Positions 23,446-35,439 of a DNA stretch of 64,000 nucleotides are shown in pieces. The notes below the pieces were generated by a model. The model was not told the DNA's origin, ran no database searches, and worked only from the letters and a program-made list of their open reading frames with translations. Each line of letters opens with the position of its first letter. The stretch's first letter is position 1. The DNA comes from Ectobius pallidus (taxonomy: Eukaryota; Arthropoda; Insecta; Blattodea; Ectobiidae): contig CAXKWD010000009.1 of NCBI GenBank assembly GCA_964059195.1, positions 46,161,160-46,225,159 on the forward strand. Reading direction: 5' to 3'. A program made the translations under genes and the position numbers.

Positions 23446-25500
23446 GCTTATGGAAAAAATTGGACGAGACAGGATTTTATCATGAAATTTTGAATGTAAT
23501 CAGTAATAATTAGATATAGGCCTACAATCAATATAAAACATATATATATATATATATATATATATTGTATTAAATCTGATGGAGGGCGGGTCAAGAATTA
23601 AATTACTTGAATCACCAAAATGAATAGTGTTAAATTAAGGGACTAATATTTAAATCATAATAATTAATTAATGTGGGAATCAACCACTATACAAATTCTG
23701 TAACTTTTTTCATTACTTTGATCACTATTAACCGTAATTTAACTTTTACTATTAATCCAGACCTTACAATAAATGGGGATACGATATTAATTATTACAAT
23801 TATTTCTTAGAGTAGAACTTACATAGGCTATGAAACTGTTACGAATGATGTTATCTTCACCTTCAGACGTAGGAATTAAATAAGCCATCTTAATGTCGTT
23901 AAAATCCTGCTGTATGATTTTTATTCCTCTGGAATGTGGATTTAATTGGACGATACTACTATAGAAACCATTAATAATGAGATCATTGTTTCCAAGCAAC
24001 CGTAAGTACCGGTATGTGTTTTACAAAATAAATACGTGGACATTTTAAATGGCCTTCAGAAAAAAATGTAGACGAAACAGAATGGATAAAATATTTGTGA
24101 TCCTTAGATATTAGTGGACAGATTTCCTGTGGAGAAAAATGAGCCAAAGCCTGTGTACTCAGTGAAGATGCATGCCTTTGGGCTATATGAAATGGACAAA
24201 CTAACCTGGTACGATCTATAAAGCATTCTTATCATTCGATAAGAAAAGATCAGATAGGCTACATACCTAAGAAACTGAAATTGATACGTTATATATATTA
24301 CACTTATTGTATAAACCACAAAAAATATCTACGGGCTTGATTTTTGGATTCTTAGAAGTAAAAATTCCTATCTATTCTTTCAGTTAAATATAACTAATTG
24401 CGCATAAAATTCGCAGATTTCTGCAATCCTGTATCTTTCCATTCGTTCCCACATTTTAAACTACACAAATAATTATAATTACTCTGCGAGGAAAATAATA
24501 GCTTACATAGATTGAAAATCAGAAATACAAACATACAGGTAATTAAATTTTATACTAATAAAAATTAAGTTAATAAATACTCGCAATAATACAAAACCTT
24601 ATAACTTAATAAATAAGCTGATATTTTCAACATCCATAGGCTTGTAAAATAGTATGTTATTAATATATAAAATGAGTTGAAAATATGGGAAATACTTTTT
24701 AAATCAGTACGCCTAAATAAACATGTCTAATATTTCATAAACTTCTCGATATCTCTGTAGATGAAATTATTTGATTAATTTCACCACTTCGTAGCTCCTA
24801 GTTTGTGTTATTGCAATTCACATTGCATTGAGAGCTGAAGATAAAATATACTTTTATCCGATTTAACGACTGAGAATCTAAGAAAACTAAGCAGTATCGG
24901 AATACTGTAGGAATATAAGTATTGGATATTCTATGCAAATGAGCATCTTTACGGACATTCAAGAACTAGTGTTGCATATTTTAGCAATAAAACTTATGAA
25001 AAGCGTTTCGAAGTGTTAAAAGCAATAATGCATTTTGTAATTTATGGCCGGCAGTTAAAGGGAAATTTTATTTGCGTGTGTAGTCATTCGATTGCGTGAA
25101 TTTTGAGCCTTGTATTTCTTATATAAGTCAAAGTGAGGTTATAAATGTTTCCTTCCATTTTATGGTCATGCACGAATGATAATATTAAACATGAAGCCAG
25201 TTCTAAGGTGTGAACGCAGAGTATAGGCAATTCTCGCGAAGTTCATATTATGATTATAAACGTTCCGGTAATGTTTTTTTTTATAATCCCTACATCGTAG
25301 TAGTGGTGCAGTATATGCATTACGAAAAATACTGGCCCATCCAACAAATAAAAAAAAAACACAATGTTGCATAGGAATATATTATAGCTTTCTTTTTAAC
25401 TCTTGACCATGGATGTGACGTGTTAAATAATTTTAAATGAAGTGTAGTGAAAACTATTTTGTGTTAAATTGTATTTGCATTTCCTTATGTAAATATCACA
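23446..25500. other. no gene seen; (AT)n microsatellite
   Basis: An AT dinucleotide run lies at 23540-23565. The rest is AT-rich with chance frames (23787-23999, 24104-24319, 25166-25372). Confidence 0.5.
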
Positions 25501-26040
25501 TTTATTAAGTGCCAGAATGGTATTTTATAAGACTGCGTGGGGGACGGGAAAATGTCTGCCTGTCTGTCCATGTGTCCGTCTGTCTATCTGTCTGGCCCTC
25601 CGTGTGTCTGTACGCGCGATAACTCAAATACGAATTTATCGGATTTTCATGGAACTTGGTATATGCATTACGTCCATGGGAGAAGCCTATTGATATTGGT
25701 CCAAATCGGTTGAACGATACCGATAATGCCTATTTTATGGTAATATATTAGAAAGAATTTATCAAATCCAAATCAGTTCTCATGGCAACATGTTGTTTTA
25801 CAGTGTTCATATACGGCTTTCGAAGTTGCAATACAGATAACTTTGGCAAATAACACTACCCACTTATTCCTTCACATATGGTTATCAAACTAGACCTTTG
25901 TTCTTCCACAAGCTCTGAATTGATCTGGAGCTTAACTCGGAAATCGATTAAAAAGTTACTTATTTTCTGCATATCATTTATTACAATTACCATTGATTAA
26001 ACAAAAGCATTCTGGCACTTTGTTACATCAGTTTACCTGA
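25501..26040 (+). repeat. dispersed repeat Z, copy 1 (left arm of inverted pair)
   Basis: It begins TTAAGTGCCAGAATG, continues with a GACGGGAAAATGTCTGCCTG tract rich in TGTCTG, then TACGCGCGATAACTC and CCTATTGATATTGGTCCAAA. It ends GCATTCTGGCACTTTGTTAC plus CAGTTTACCTGA. The outer GTGCCAGAATG and the inner CATTCTGGCAC are inverted, so the unit is bounded by about 13-bp inverted repeats some 515 bp apart (25507-25519 and 26009-26021). It pairs along its whole length with 26631-27125. No protein is encoded. Confidence 0.75.
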
Positions 26041-26296
26041 AATTGTTTACATTTTTTTTAATAGAGTACACAAGCCAAAGACGGCAAGGTAAGAATAAAA
26101 AGTGGCTTACAGTGGGTCATGGACGACACTTCAAAACTTAACTTCACAGCTCAATTTTGAAAAATAAATAGTGTGCGCGCTGAATTATGGTTACTCCATA
26201 GTAAAATATCATGTAATTAAATATTTTTTAAAGTTGACTTGGGTGGAAAAGAATGGTTAAGTACTAGGTAACTATTCCCAAGTTATGGAGACTTAC
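26041..26296. other. spacer of the Z inverted pair
   Basis: Unique-looking AT-rich DNA between the left Z arm and the SINE. No feature is recognised. Confidence 0.4.
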
Positions 26297-26603
26297 ACCG
26301 TAGCGTAGTGGTTGAGGCGCTGCGCTACAAACCGGAAGGTTGTGGGTTCCATTCCCGATGAGGTCATTGGAGTTTTTCAATTGGCCCAATCTTTCTGGTG
26401 GCACTATGGCCCTGGGATCGACTCAGCCTCTAACAGAAATGAGCACCAGGAGTAATCCTGGGGGTAAAGGCGGCCGGTGCGTAAGGCTGACAGCCTTATC
26501 ACCTTCATGTGCCGAATGTCCAAAATCTGGGAGCGTCAACCTCCTTGGAACCCTCTGGGCCTCCATGGCCTGTATAGGGATCACTTTACTTTTACTTGCA
26601 TTA
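26297..26603 (+). mobile_element. SINE family 2 in the spacer of the Z pair
   Basis: Plus-strand copy: the A box TAGCGTAGTGG and then a slightly changed B box GGTTCCATTCCC (consensus GGTTCGATCCC; the central G is lost). The body is shared with 23143-23433, and the 3' end is CATGGCCTGTATAGGGATCA followed by CTTTACTTTTACTT. I could not find a convincing target duplication. Two long frames across it (26340-26609 plus, 26423-26677 minus) are non-coding. Confidence 0.85.
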
Positions 26604-26630
26604 CCATGATCGTTAACAACTTCAACAACA

Positions 26631-27125
26631 AATAAAATCAGGTAAACTGATGTAACAAAGTGCCAGAATGCTTTCATTTAATCAGTAACAATTGCAGAAA
26701 ACAAGTTATTTTTGTAAACGATTTCTGAGTTAAGCTTCAGATCGATTCATGAAGCAGGGCTTACGGAAGAACGAAGGTCTAATGTTTGATAAGCATATGT
26801 GAAGGAATATGTGGGTACTGTTGTTTGTCAAAGCTAACTGTATTGCAAATTTTCAAAGCCGTATATGACCACTGTAAAATAGGCCTGATTTGCTTTTGAT
26901 AAATTCTAATATATTACCATAAAATAGGCACTAAATGGGGCGTTACTCCGGTACTAGTCAACCGATGGTCCAATATCAATAGGCTTCGTCCCAAGGACGT
27001 TATAAATGCGTATACCAAGTTATGGTATACGCCAAGTTATGGCGCATACAGACATACGGAGAGACGGACAGACAGTTCCCGTCCAGAATACAATCTAACA
27101 AAGTATCATTCTGGCATTTAATAAA
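26631..27125 (-). repeat. dispersed repeat Z, copy 2 (right arm of inverted pair)
   Basis: Its reverse complement follows copy 1 from TTTATTAAATGCCAGAATGA to GCATTCTGGCACTTTGTTAC and on to CAGTTTACCTGATTTTATT. It has scattered mismatches and a local rearrangement around 27010-27050, where CCAAGTTATGG appears twice. The divergence from copy 1 indicates either an old inverted duplication or two separate insertions. Confidence 0.75.
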
Positions 27126-28107
27126 TAAGAATATAGGCTACATGGGCTTGAATTTTGTTACATAATATACTACAAAATAAAATGTACATTGTTCCCTAAA
27201 CAAAAGTAATAATCAAAACACAAGCATATACGCAATTACAGAATGAACCCGGCTTTCGAAACAGAATTGCTACTTTTACCTAGAAAAGAGAGAGAGCAAT
27301 AGAAATAAAAGTGAATGTGATACAATTATCGTTGTCGTTGTAGCATTGCCAGGTGATACTCCTAAGCATAACCTCAAGGGATGTCAGCCTACTTCTCCTT
27401 TCCATCTGATACAGAACAATGTATCCTGTGTCCATAGCGTCGGTTCTAATTCAATTATACGTCTCAGTTTTCAAAACTACGCAAGTATGATAGCAAATCC
27501 GCTATACTTCATAGCGTTAAGCTTCAACCCTATGTTGACCACGGTTTTAATTTTATTAACTACATGCGGCCAACTTTCCTTACACCTTCCTCGTGCATCA
27601 ACACCAGGGATATCCAGCATTGTATTGTAGCCGGGTCTCGCTAAGGTGCGTTGAACTGAAGGAGGGCAAGGGATGGCAGAAGTGTTGGTTTAGCCATTTT
27701 GGCAAAAATAATGCTTTGTTTTGGGTTTTATTGCCAAAAAATACCTAAAGTATAACTACGTCTTACCAGTATATGCAAACTTTAACTGCTCGTATTCTCA
27801 GTTTCAATTCTCACGTTATCTAGTCAAATTCAAAATCCAGCTTCTCCCCGAAAAATGCATATATATACTGCTATGACTTTTTTTCGCAAAGTGCTTTACA
27901 ATAATGTGCAACAAAATTACTAATAAGATTTTTGTAAAGATCTTAGTTATTTTAAAAAATATTTAGTATCATCATACGTGAATTATTTTCAAACTTTTCA
28001 CGTTCCTATGTAAAATTTTTAATAAGTATAAGTAATAGATATTTAAAAAACCGTCAGTAATTTTGTATAGGATACCTGAAAGAAGGTTCCGTAAGCATTC
28101 AGGTTAA
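27126..28107. other. no gene seen; unclassified open stretch
   Basis: On the minus strand from about 27635 to 27497 a frame reads GYNTMLDIPGVDARGRCKES and then WPHVVNKIKTVVNIGLKLNA before stops. A plus-strand frame overlaps it (27346-27630). The minus reading is more protein-like, but I do not recognise it and it is interrupted beyond 27500. The rest is AT-rich. Confidence 0.3.
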
Positions 28108-28872
28108 TCTATATAAATAAAAACGAATGTATGTCTGTCTGTTTGTCCTTTATGCATTACTACACCATTCATCCGATCGCCATGAAACTTTGGGAAGTTG
28201 TTGAGTACAGGTTTCTGGCATAGTATATCTATCTTACGACAGGTGGCGCGCGTGTCGAATGTTTCTGGCATAGTACGTTTCTTTGGCGTCGTGATGGGCA
28301 CATTGTCATTGCTGTACTGCCCAATCACCCCCGATGCAGTCCCAAGCGGTGAGCTCTATTCCTCCTTTTCGGTACAAGACATTCGGTGAAAAAGATGAAC
28401 AATGTCATAGAAGCTACAATTTTTGAATGGGAAATTCAAGGGGAAGATGTACTGTTGACACGTATTCCAAAGATCTCAACAGATATGCCATTTGAATTCA
28501 AACGTTTACAGTTTCCGGTGCGACTCGCTTTTGCAACGACCATCAAAAAAGCACAAGGACAATCGCTGCAAGTGTGTGGGCTAGATTTGGAGAATCCATG
28601 CTTCTCATATGGACAACTGTATGTGGCCAGCTCACGCGACGGAAAATCTTCTGATTTATTCGTGTACGCACCAGACGGAAAAACAAAAAAATATCGTGTA
28701 TCCACAAGCACTCAAATAAATGAATAGGATTAAAATAACACTTTGAAATGTTTTCCATATGAAAATGAATGTTTCAATAAAAATGACACAATGGAAACTG
28801 AATGTTATCATAACGAGTTTCCTTGAATTTCCTTCCTTCTGAGATCGCAGCAACGCGCGACGGGTTAGCTAG
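28108..28872 (+). mobile_element. non-autonomous Helitron remnant with both ends
   Basis: The 5' end is TCTATATAAATAAAAACGAA followed by the TGTCTGTCTG tract and a CCATGAAACTTTGGGA phrase usual for arthropod Helitrons. The 3' end is GGGTTAGCTAG, with the CTAG terminus preceded by a small GC hairpin (ACGCG/CGGGT with one mismatch). The element sits between A (28107) and T (28873), the Helitron target AT. Length is 765 bp against several kb for an autonomous copy. It keeps only the last part of the helicase (28386-28727) and has no Rep domain. Confidence 0.85.
28386..28727 (+). pseudogene. Helitron helicase C-terminal fragment (PIF1-like)
   Basis: This 113-codon frame contains FEFKRLQFPVRLAFATTIKK followed by AQGQSLQVCGLDLENPCFS, GQLYVASSR and VYAPDGKTK. 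These are the last motifs of the PIF1/RecD-type superfamily 1 helicase domain of Helitron proteins; the family usually has A-T-I-N-K-(S/A)-Q-G-Q-(S/T) and G-Q-L-Y-V-A-(C/L)-S-R. The Walker A and B motifs lie upstream in intact proteins and are absent here. The first 20 codons read off-frame from the family (GEIQGEDV against GKFKGEDV), which suggests an old frameshift near 28430. The helicase would unwind DNA during rolling-circle transposition; this remnant cannot. Confidence 0.85.
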
Positions 28873-28873
28873 T

Positions 28874-31492
28874 AAGTTACAAGGCCTATTAATTTGTGAG
28901 TGGAGATAGATTTAAATTTTTACTTTAAAAATCAGTTCATTTAAAATCTCATAAACAAATCGAGATATTAAACTCACATTTGAAACTGTAATTTATGTTC
29001 AGGTGTCAAATTCAAGTTCATAGCACAAAAAGTTTAAAAAATCATTCTCAACGCATCGGACATTCCTTAAGCAAATTCATTCGGAAAGGAATTCCTCGAG
29101 CCATAAATTTTTTTTATTTAGTCAATATTTAACCAAAAGGAGAGGTAAAGAAATAATTTTATTCCATTCTGAAATTCGATATCAAGATTTCACAAGAAAT
29201 GCCAGCAGGTGCTTTTCTTTTCACAAGAAATACGTTTTCTGGAGGCCACAGAGTATGAAGAAAGTAGGCCTACTGTATTTTCAGGGAGGGAGAAGTCTTA
29301 GGACGTGAGTTTTCAAGTACAATTTGAAAATGAAAAATGAAATAAAAATATTTTATCTCCGACAAGAAGTATGTAGACTAATTCTATTCTCTTAACACCA
29401 TTTTAAATTTCAAAATACTCTTTCCGAGTTTATCGTAAATGACTTGAATAGATATTAATGTATGAAGTACGCAAAGCAAGGCTTTAGCAGAATTAATAGC
29501 CTATCTCGGACATGGCAGGACAGAGTCAGCTAAAATTTTTGCGTTACCGGTACGTGGTGCATACAATAGTTTCTAGTAAAAGTTATCTAATTTTACAACC
29601 AATGAGCTCAGTTTTTCACTCATTTTCAACGATCCTGCAAATAGATATGGCGCTTGTACCTGTAGTGCAGGTTTATAAACTTTGCTTGCTACGGATTTCC
29701 CTTTCGTAAAAATACTTTTAAAAACAACCTTAAGATAATTTTGATTAATTAGACTAAATGTACTTACTTCAATTAAAAACACGTCATTTTATCATTTTTT
29801 CGCAACGAAGCTTAGGCCTATGTCTTTTTCAACGTAGCAATTCGTATAAGAGCTCACTTGAACTCGTTATTTTAAACTAGCATTCGTGGTGTAATGGATT
29901 GGTAATGGAGATATGGCGCTTTCGGGTCCCCATTCAATTAGGTTCAACATAAAATATTATTATCAAATTATTTCTTGATTACAAGATGTCCAAATGACAA
30001 GATTTACGATCGTTCTTAAGAATATTAGCTTACACATATAAAAAAACACAAATATAAACTTCACAGGAAGACACTGTAGAGACATCTAGGTGCCATAGTT
30101 GGAACTAGTTGAGAGAAGGGTCGCTAAAATTATTTTAGCGGCCCAGGGCGATAAAGTGCTACTTTTCGCCATAAGTTACTAAAAATCTCAACAAGCAGCC
30201 GTTTTAGAGAGCATATACTAAAAATTACTATGTGTGACCTAATTATGTAGACAACACTAACTGTTAAAACATTTATCTGAAACTTTTTTTTATGGAAATC
30301 TTCCGATGGATAGGCTAGCTAACGGACCAAAGTTCGCAGGCCATTTTTGGCCACTAGGTGCCTATGTTAGAGATCCCTATTTTACACGAAAACTAATGAC
30401 TTTAGAAGTCTTTGTTTTCCAATTGGTCAGTTAATCCCTTCAACTTATTAACCCTCGCAAACCGGGCGAATGTAGCAAGGGGGATGAAACAAACCCACAC
30501 ACACTTGCCTCGCAAATTTTCTCTCGTATCACTCAGTGAGGATGTTAGCATGATTTATTAGAAGCTAAACTGAAGCTAACTCGCCCCTTAACTCTCTCAC
30601 CTCAGCTACACAAGAGGGGTGGAGAATCATGCCTCATACCCCACGAGTTTTCGAAAAGGGAGTTTGCTCCGACTACAGGAATGTTTGGGGAATTTACCAC
30701 ACCCTAACAACTGCCCTCTGTACAGTTACACCCATCCATTTTTTACAGTCTAGTCATAAATACAAGGGTGAGTATGTCCAGTCTGCCCAGTGAATATTTT
30801 ACATTTTTTACATAAACCCTTTTTGTTTCTGTTTTTAAGTTGGCGTGATATATTACTGAGCCATATTTCACAACAAAATTAAATTACTTTCTGTTATCTC
30901 CGAACGTACAGATTGTCCATTGATTAATCTGTAATACATTCAATCACAAAGAATTAGAGGATTCAGAGAATCCACTTTACATATTTCCTGAATGTATTCA
31001 CGGATTTATACAACTCTCCGGTTCGGGAGATACAAATTCTCCGCTGGAGTTCTTTCCAGAAATACCCTGAAATGCCATTCTGCTAAAATAGGTTACCATA
31101 TCACACAACCTATTAAGGAAAAATACAATAATTAGATAATTGTTTATCATTTCTTATAGGCCTAATTATACATTAAAAAATGTAATAGTTATTGTCTGTC
31201 TGTTCCGATTTGTCGCAAAAATACTAAATTGATAGAGCTGAAATTCTGCATGAATGCAGTTTTTTTTATACCCGAAAGATTAGGACTTTGATTGTTGACT
31301 CACCTTCACTATTATATCTAATATCATAAATCATTAAAATTAAATATAATTTAAAATAAAAACAAACCATGACAAAATAACAAATGCATAGGTGCACAGT
31401 AATTCACGCCCTATCGGTAAATCCAGATACCTTTTTCTATTTTTACAGACCAGAACTAATGCTTTACAGTAATTGAAATTATAATAATAATA
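28874..31492. other. no gene seen
   Basis: AT-rich DNA. A perfect short hairpin CGCTAAAATTATTTTAGCG lies at 30122-30140. At 29889-29950 an A-box-like TGGTGTAATGG is present without a good B box. A TGTCTGTCTGTTCC phrase near 31195 is the only hint of another Y/Z-type repeat. A GC-moderate patch at 30450-30730 holds no recognisable feature. Confidence 0.45.
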
Positions 31493-31527
31493 TCAAAAGA
31501 AGAACGTCAGAATGAAAGTCCTAATCT

Positions 31528-31572
<45 letters not shown>

Positions 31573-31640
31573 GTTTTGTAGCCTTACTCGAGAAATGTAA
31601 CGAGGAGGTATCCGTACTAAGTTTTTTATGCTTCTGACTC

Positions 31641-31676
<36 letters not shown>
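31528..31676. repeat. (TA)n(CA)n and (TA)n microsatellites
   Basis: TA dinucleotides pass into CA dinucleotides at 31528-31572. A second TA run occupies 31645-31676. The minus-strand frame at 31493-31753 is only a reading of these repeats. Confidence 0.95.
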
Positions 31677-31678
<2 letters not shown>

Positions 31679-32331
31679 CTTATATATAAATATAACGTAA
31701 AACATAATATAGAATAAAACAGCCGTTCTCACTGTGGTCCACAACATTTTCACGCATTTCGTCTCATATTATGATGTGAAGAATGAAGCGGGAGAAGGGA
31801 TCACAAATAGACTGTGTAACGCAAAATAGTAAATATGAACGAGCATGCTGGTTTTTGTTTACGTTAGGTCTGAATTACGAGTGCTTGTTCTTAGCGACAA
31901 CATTACAATGAAATTAACTAAAAGAAGTGTTGTTTTCTTTAAACACCAACCTTCAGATTTTAATATTCTTTAGAACCTAAATTAAAGAATTCATATTAGA
32001 CTATTATGTTATAAACTCAGTTTCTTCTAATAATATGCGTAATGTAAGACAAATCGTATGTGGCGTACATTGTAGGGTCTGTAAGGATTCAGATTATTTT
32101 TCATTTAATAATTAATATTATGCACATTATTTCCTAGTAATAAACTATAAATATAATATACGAATTAGGCCTATTCACAAAAAGCTGAGAACATTAAAAA
32201 TGCACTATTTTCTACTCATCCCATTCCTTATGCAAATATTTCTCAAGCGTTGAGGTCTTCTATAGTAAAATGAACTCTCCCAGAAATATTATTAAATATC
32301 AATATTCTTAACCTGTCAGTAACCTCGACCC
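31677..32331. other. no gene seen
   Basis: AT-rich DNA with no frames, boxes or repeat ends recognised. Confidence 0.5.
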
Positions 32332-32334
32332 TAA

Positions 32335-32936
32335 TCCCGCATTCAGATAGAAAATTAACAGTTAACTTAAAACATAACATGTAACGCAAATTTTAGCACG
32401 ACATTGAGCATTCAAGACGAAAACTTAACATTGATAACAACCAATCACAAATGAGAACGCGAGCAGCTGATAAAATGGCTGCCACAGACGAAAATACTTT
32501 CATGTTTCTATTAAACACGTGTAGGCCTTTAAATATTAAAATCATACAAGTGTATGCAGACATACACAAATTAACAGTATATTATATGGGCTATATTTAC
32601 TACTGCAGTTCATTTCTTGGGAAACTAATGTCCATATATTTTCCTTCAATGCCATCATACAGACAGGGATAGGATACAACGTTACGGGTTTCTCATTCAT
32701 CTCTTGGCTACTTCCACTTCCGTCTCCTGTTCTCTGGAGTTGAGAGCTCTGATTGGTTGTATCGTTATTTTTCCCATAAACTTAACGCGAAAGCTTGGAG
32801 TTTGAAAGGTTCTAAGTTAACGTTTAATTTTAAGTTACGTTTAAAGTTTACGTGATACATTGTCCCATTGAAAAACATGCCCCTAACTTTTAAGCTTAAG
32901 TTACGTTTACGGTTAATTTTCTACGTGAATGCGGCA
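32335..32936. mobile_element. 602-bp inverted-repeat element flanked by TAA
   Basis: Left CCGCATTCAGATAGAAAATT and right (reverse complemented) CCGCATTCACGTAGAAAATT lead into longer imperfect arms. AACCGT/AACAGT phrases follow, with CAACCAATCA at about 32440 and 32753 in opposite orientation. Arms exceed 100 bp. TAA stands just outside each end (32332-32334, 32937-32939), a 3-bp duplication compatible with the PIF/Harbinger superfamily. The TIR then begins T(C/G)CCGCATTCA, which is not a textbook Harbinger end, so the superfamily is tentative. The interior frame at 32451-32672 is not coding. Confidence 0.6.
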
Positions 32937-32939
32937 TAA

Positions 32940-33699
32940 CTGCCACTAACTTAGAAAAATGACAAAAAGTGTTTGCGAACATCTGGGTGACTACCTAAAT
33001 GCCCAAGTGTAGCTAGTAGAGTCCGTGCAAGGAGCTATAGTAGACCCGAAACATTTTCACCAAGTTTAATCTCATGCATAAACGTTACTCAATGAGAGCT
33101 GCTCAATATTTCTTACTTTCTATACACTGCATATACAAACGGAAGAAGCAGAATAGACAGCTTACATTTGGAAGAGAATAGTAGTTATCATAGCCGCATA
33201 ACTCTTGGTGTTATAACCAGATCGCTCTATGAACGTTCAATCATCGCTCTAAAAGCTCGCTAGCGTCGGAGTACAATATACGAAACCTGGCAACTGGCAA
33301 CAGTAGGCGCAAAAATAACCACATTAATAACACAACATTAACCAGAACGAATCTCCACCCCGTACCTTTTTACTCTGCAAGATAAGGGAAGCAATTAGAG
33401 GACGCAATTAGCGGAAATCAATTTAAGCAAACCGTATTCTCATGCTACATGTTGGTGTAGCCTAAGCTAATAATTTATCGGGTACAAAATTATTTACAAC
33501 TTGGCTGGGATCACAGAATCGTAGCTTGTTTTGTGAAGATCAGATGCAATTAAGCCACTCTAAATAGGAAATCTATTCTTGCTCATTAACATTATCTTAT
33601 TACGTGCGTATCGCTAGAGTGCATATTAGCTTCCATATCCATATAATACACTGATCACTATAATAATAATCTGTTCCAAATGAAATAAAAAAGGATGAA
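32940..33699. other. no gene seen
   Basis: No coding frames or repeat termini recognised. Confidence 0.5.
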
Positions 33700-33992
33700 A
33701 AATACTAACAAACTAACAAACAAAACAACAAACTAACTCACTAACTCAGGAACAAAAACTAACAAACTATCAAAAACGAACTAACAAACCAACTAATAAA
33801 TTACCTTAGTTCTAACTAACTAACTAACTAACCAACTAATAAATTACCTAAGTACTAACTAACAAACCAACTAACAAAGAAACTTACCAATTAATTATAT
33901 AACAAACTAAATGAAAAACTAACAAACTAAGTAACAAATTAGCAAACGAATTAAATAACAAAGTAAAAACTAAGTAACTAACCAAAAAGCTA
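33700..33992. repeat. degenerate AACT/AACA tetranucleotide satellite
   Basis: About 290 bp of variants of ACTAAC, AACAAACT and CTAACTAACTAACTAACC form a diffuse tandem array. Within it, the phrase CCAACTAATAAATTACCT recurs at about 33789 and 33832, showing a higher-order unit of about 43 bp. Confidence 0.8.
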
Positions 33993-35202
33993 ACGCCTTA
34001 CCATCACTAAAATATATCAATTTTTAAAGAACTTTTTTGGTAACTAAAAGAAGTCCCAGAATAACAAGCTGATTTTTTTTAAAATAATTTCCTCTAGAAA
34101 TTGGTTATTGTAGAAAGCACATGCGTATGTGAAAATTTAAACATGTATGTTTGATGTGAGATTCTAAGCAAGTTAAAGTTTAAATTCTAAGTTTAAATTT
34201 CTATCCCAATCCACTGCATGGGTTTTAATGACTTGTGTAACTCATTGTGCTTACTGGGGTAGTGACGCATTAATTAAAAAGACGACTTTCAGCTAGATCG
34301 ATAAACTAAGAGGTCTTATCAATAACCTTTTACAGGTATTTCTAAGGAATGCATGGCCTGCGACATTTTGTTTCAGTCCAATACGGGTTAAATCACCAAG
34401 ACGTGCCCCAACATTATAGCCCTCGCTAGGGCAGAAGAGTTTTTAATTACACGAACGGCAAAAAGCGACATTTAAAAAAAAAAACTAGTAATCAATCGAC
34501 ACATTAAATGATAGCCTAGTAAATATGATTTCTACGGATGAAATAAAGCAATGAGACATTAGGCCTGCACGACGAATGTAATTTCCGAGTAAAATAGTAT
34601 TAGTTGTCACAGAAAAACTTTATTAAGGATGATGTTAATTTATGTAGCTTTAAAAATAATTTCCTTTATAGGTTGTAATGAACCCAGTCACATGATTAAT
34701 GAGTTGCATGACTTTGCATATAGGGGATTATCGCCGGTCTGTAGTGTGATAAGAAATAGATTGCACCACGTACTTCATTAGCGGGTACGGGCTCACGCGA
34801 GGGAAATTTAATCGCTTGACGGTAATTTACAACCCTGTATGGAAGTGGGACATGTTTCGACTTCCTACGCGCCGTGACATCTTGATACTTTAGAAACAAA
34901 AACGCCAGCAACACACGCAGAGGTTAAAGTAGTAAAATATGCAGCTCTGCTACGTTTAAGTTGACTAATTCTACTCATTTGCTACCCAGTAATCAAGTGA
35001 ATTTCAACCAATCCTGCACATCTCTCAGTATAATGTTGTCAAAAGATCATGACCCATCAGGTTCGCAATTTATCTGCATCTTGTCGCACCTGAATGCGTG
35101 TTTAAGGCGGAAATATTTATAAGAGAGTGACAGTCAATTCATTATGGAGGCAGGTCTTAAAATATCTGTTGAAGCGGTCAATCAATATAAGCTATGACGT
35201 TA
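33993..35202. other. no gene seen
   Basis: AT-rich DNA; the frame at 34696-34914 (minus) is unrecognised. The A11-type poly(A) near 34477 is not associated with an element I can name. Confidence 0.5.
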
Positions 35203-35210
35203 TCAATACG

Positions 35211-35439
35211 ACGCATCTGACGCAAAGCGTTTACTGGCCAGGAATTTCTTCATGGGACCAAACAAATGAAAGTTCGACGGTACCAGGTTTGAACTGTATG
35301 GAGGATGCTGGAGCAACTCCCAACCAAATTTGATTTTCTGACAAACAGCTGCAGCAACATGGGGGGCGAGCATTGTCCTGAAGAATTTTGACGCCATCAG
35401 CATGAATATTACAGCGTTTGTCACGAAGGGCCTGCAGAA
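35211..35439 (-). pseudogene. mariner transposase fragment, inverted segment
   Basis: Reading the minus strand down from 35439 gives LQALRDKRCNIHADGVKILQ, then DNARPHVAAAV (one frameshift near 35360), then FGWELLQHPPYS and SNFHLFGPMKKF. This is the catalytic-core to C-terminal stretch of a mariner transposase. The DNARPH Asp is the second metal ligand; the third (normally in the SPDLAPSD block) is Asn here (VPSN), so the copy is dead. The fragment stops at KRFASDA. The continuation expected in the family (EVKTAVRR) is found on the opposite strand from 35437. Confidence 0.8.

Noticed and set aside
26340..26677. Overlapping 89- and 84-codon frames on both strands
   Set aside because: Both are readings of SINE family 2, also present at 23143-23433 where the frames are broken.
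29889..29950. A-box-like TGGTGTAATGG
   Set aside because: No acceptable B box at the right distance.
30122..30140. Perfect CGCTAAAA/TTTTAGCG hairpin as a terminator
   Set aside because: Intrinsic terminators are not meaningful here, and no transcript end can be placed.
31493..31753. 86-codon frame with Tyr/Ile/Cys/Val repeats
   Set aside because: It is a translation of TA and CA microsatellites.
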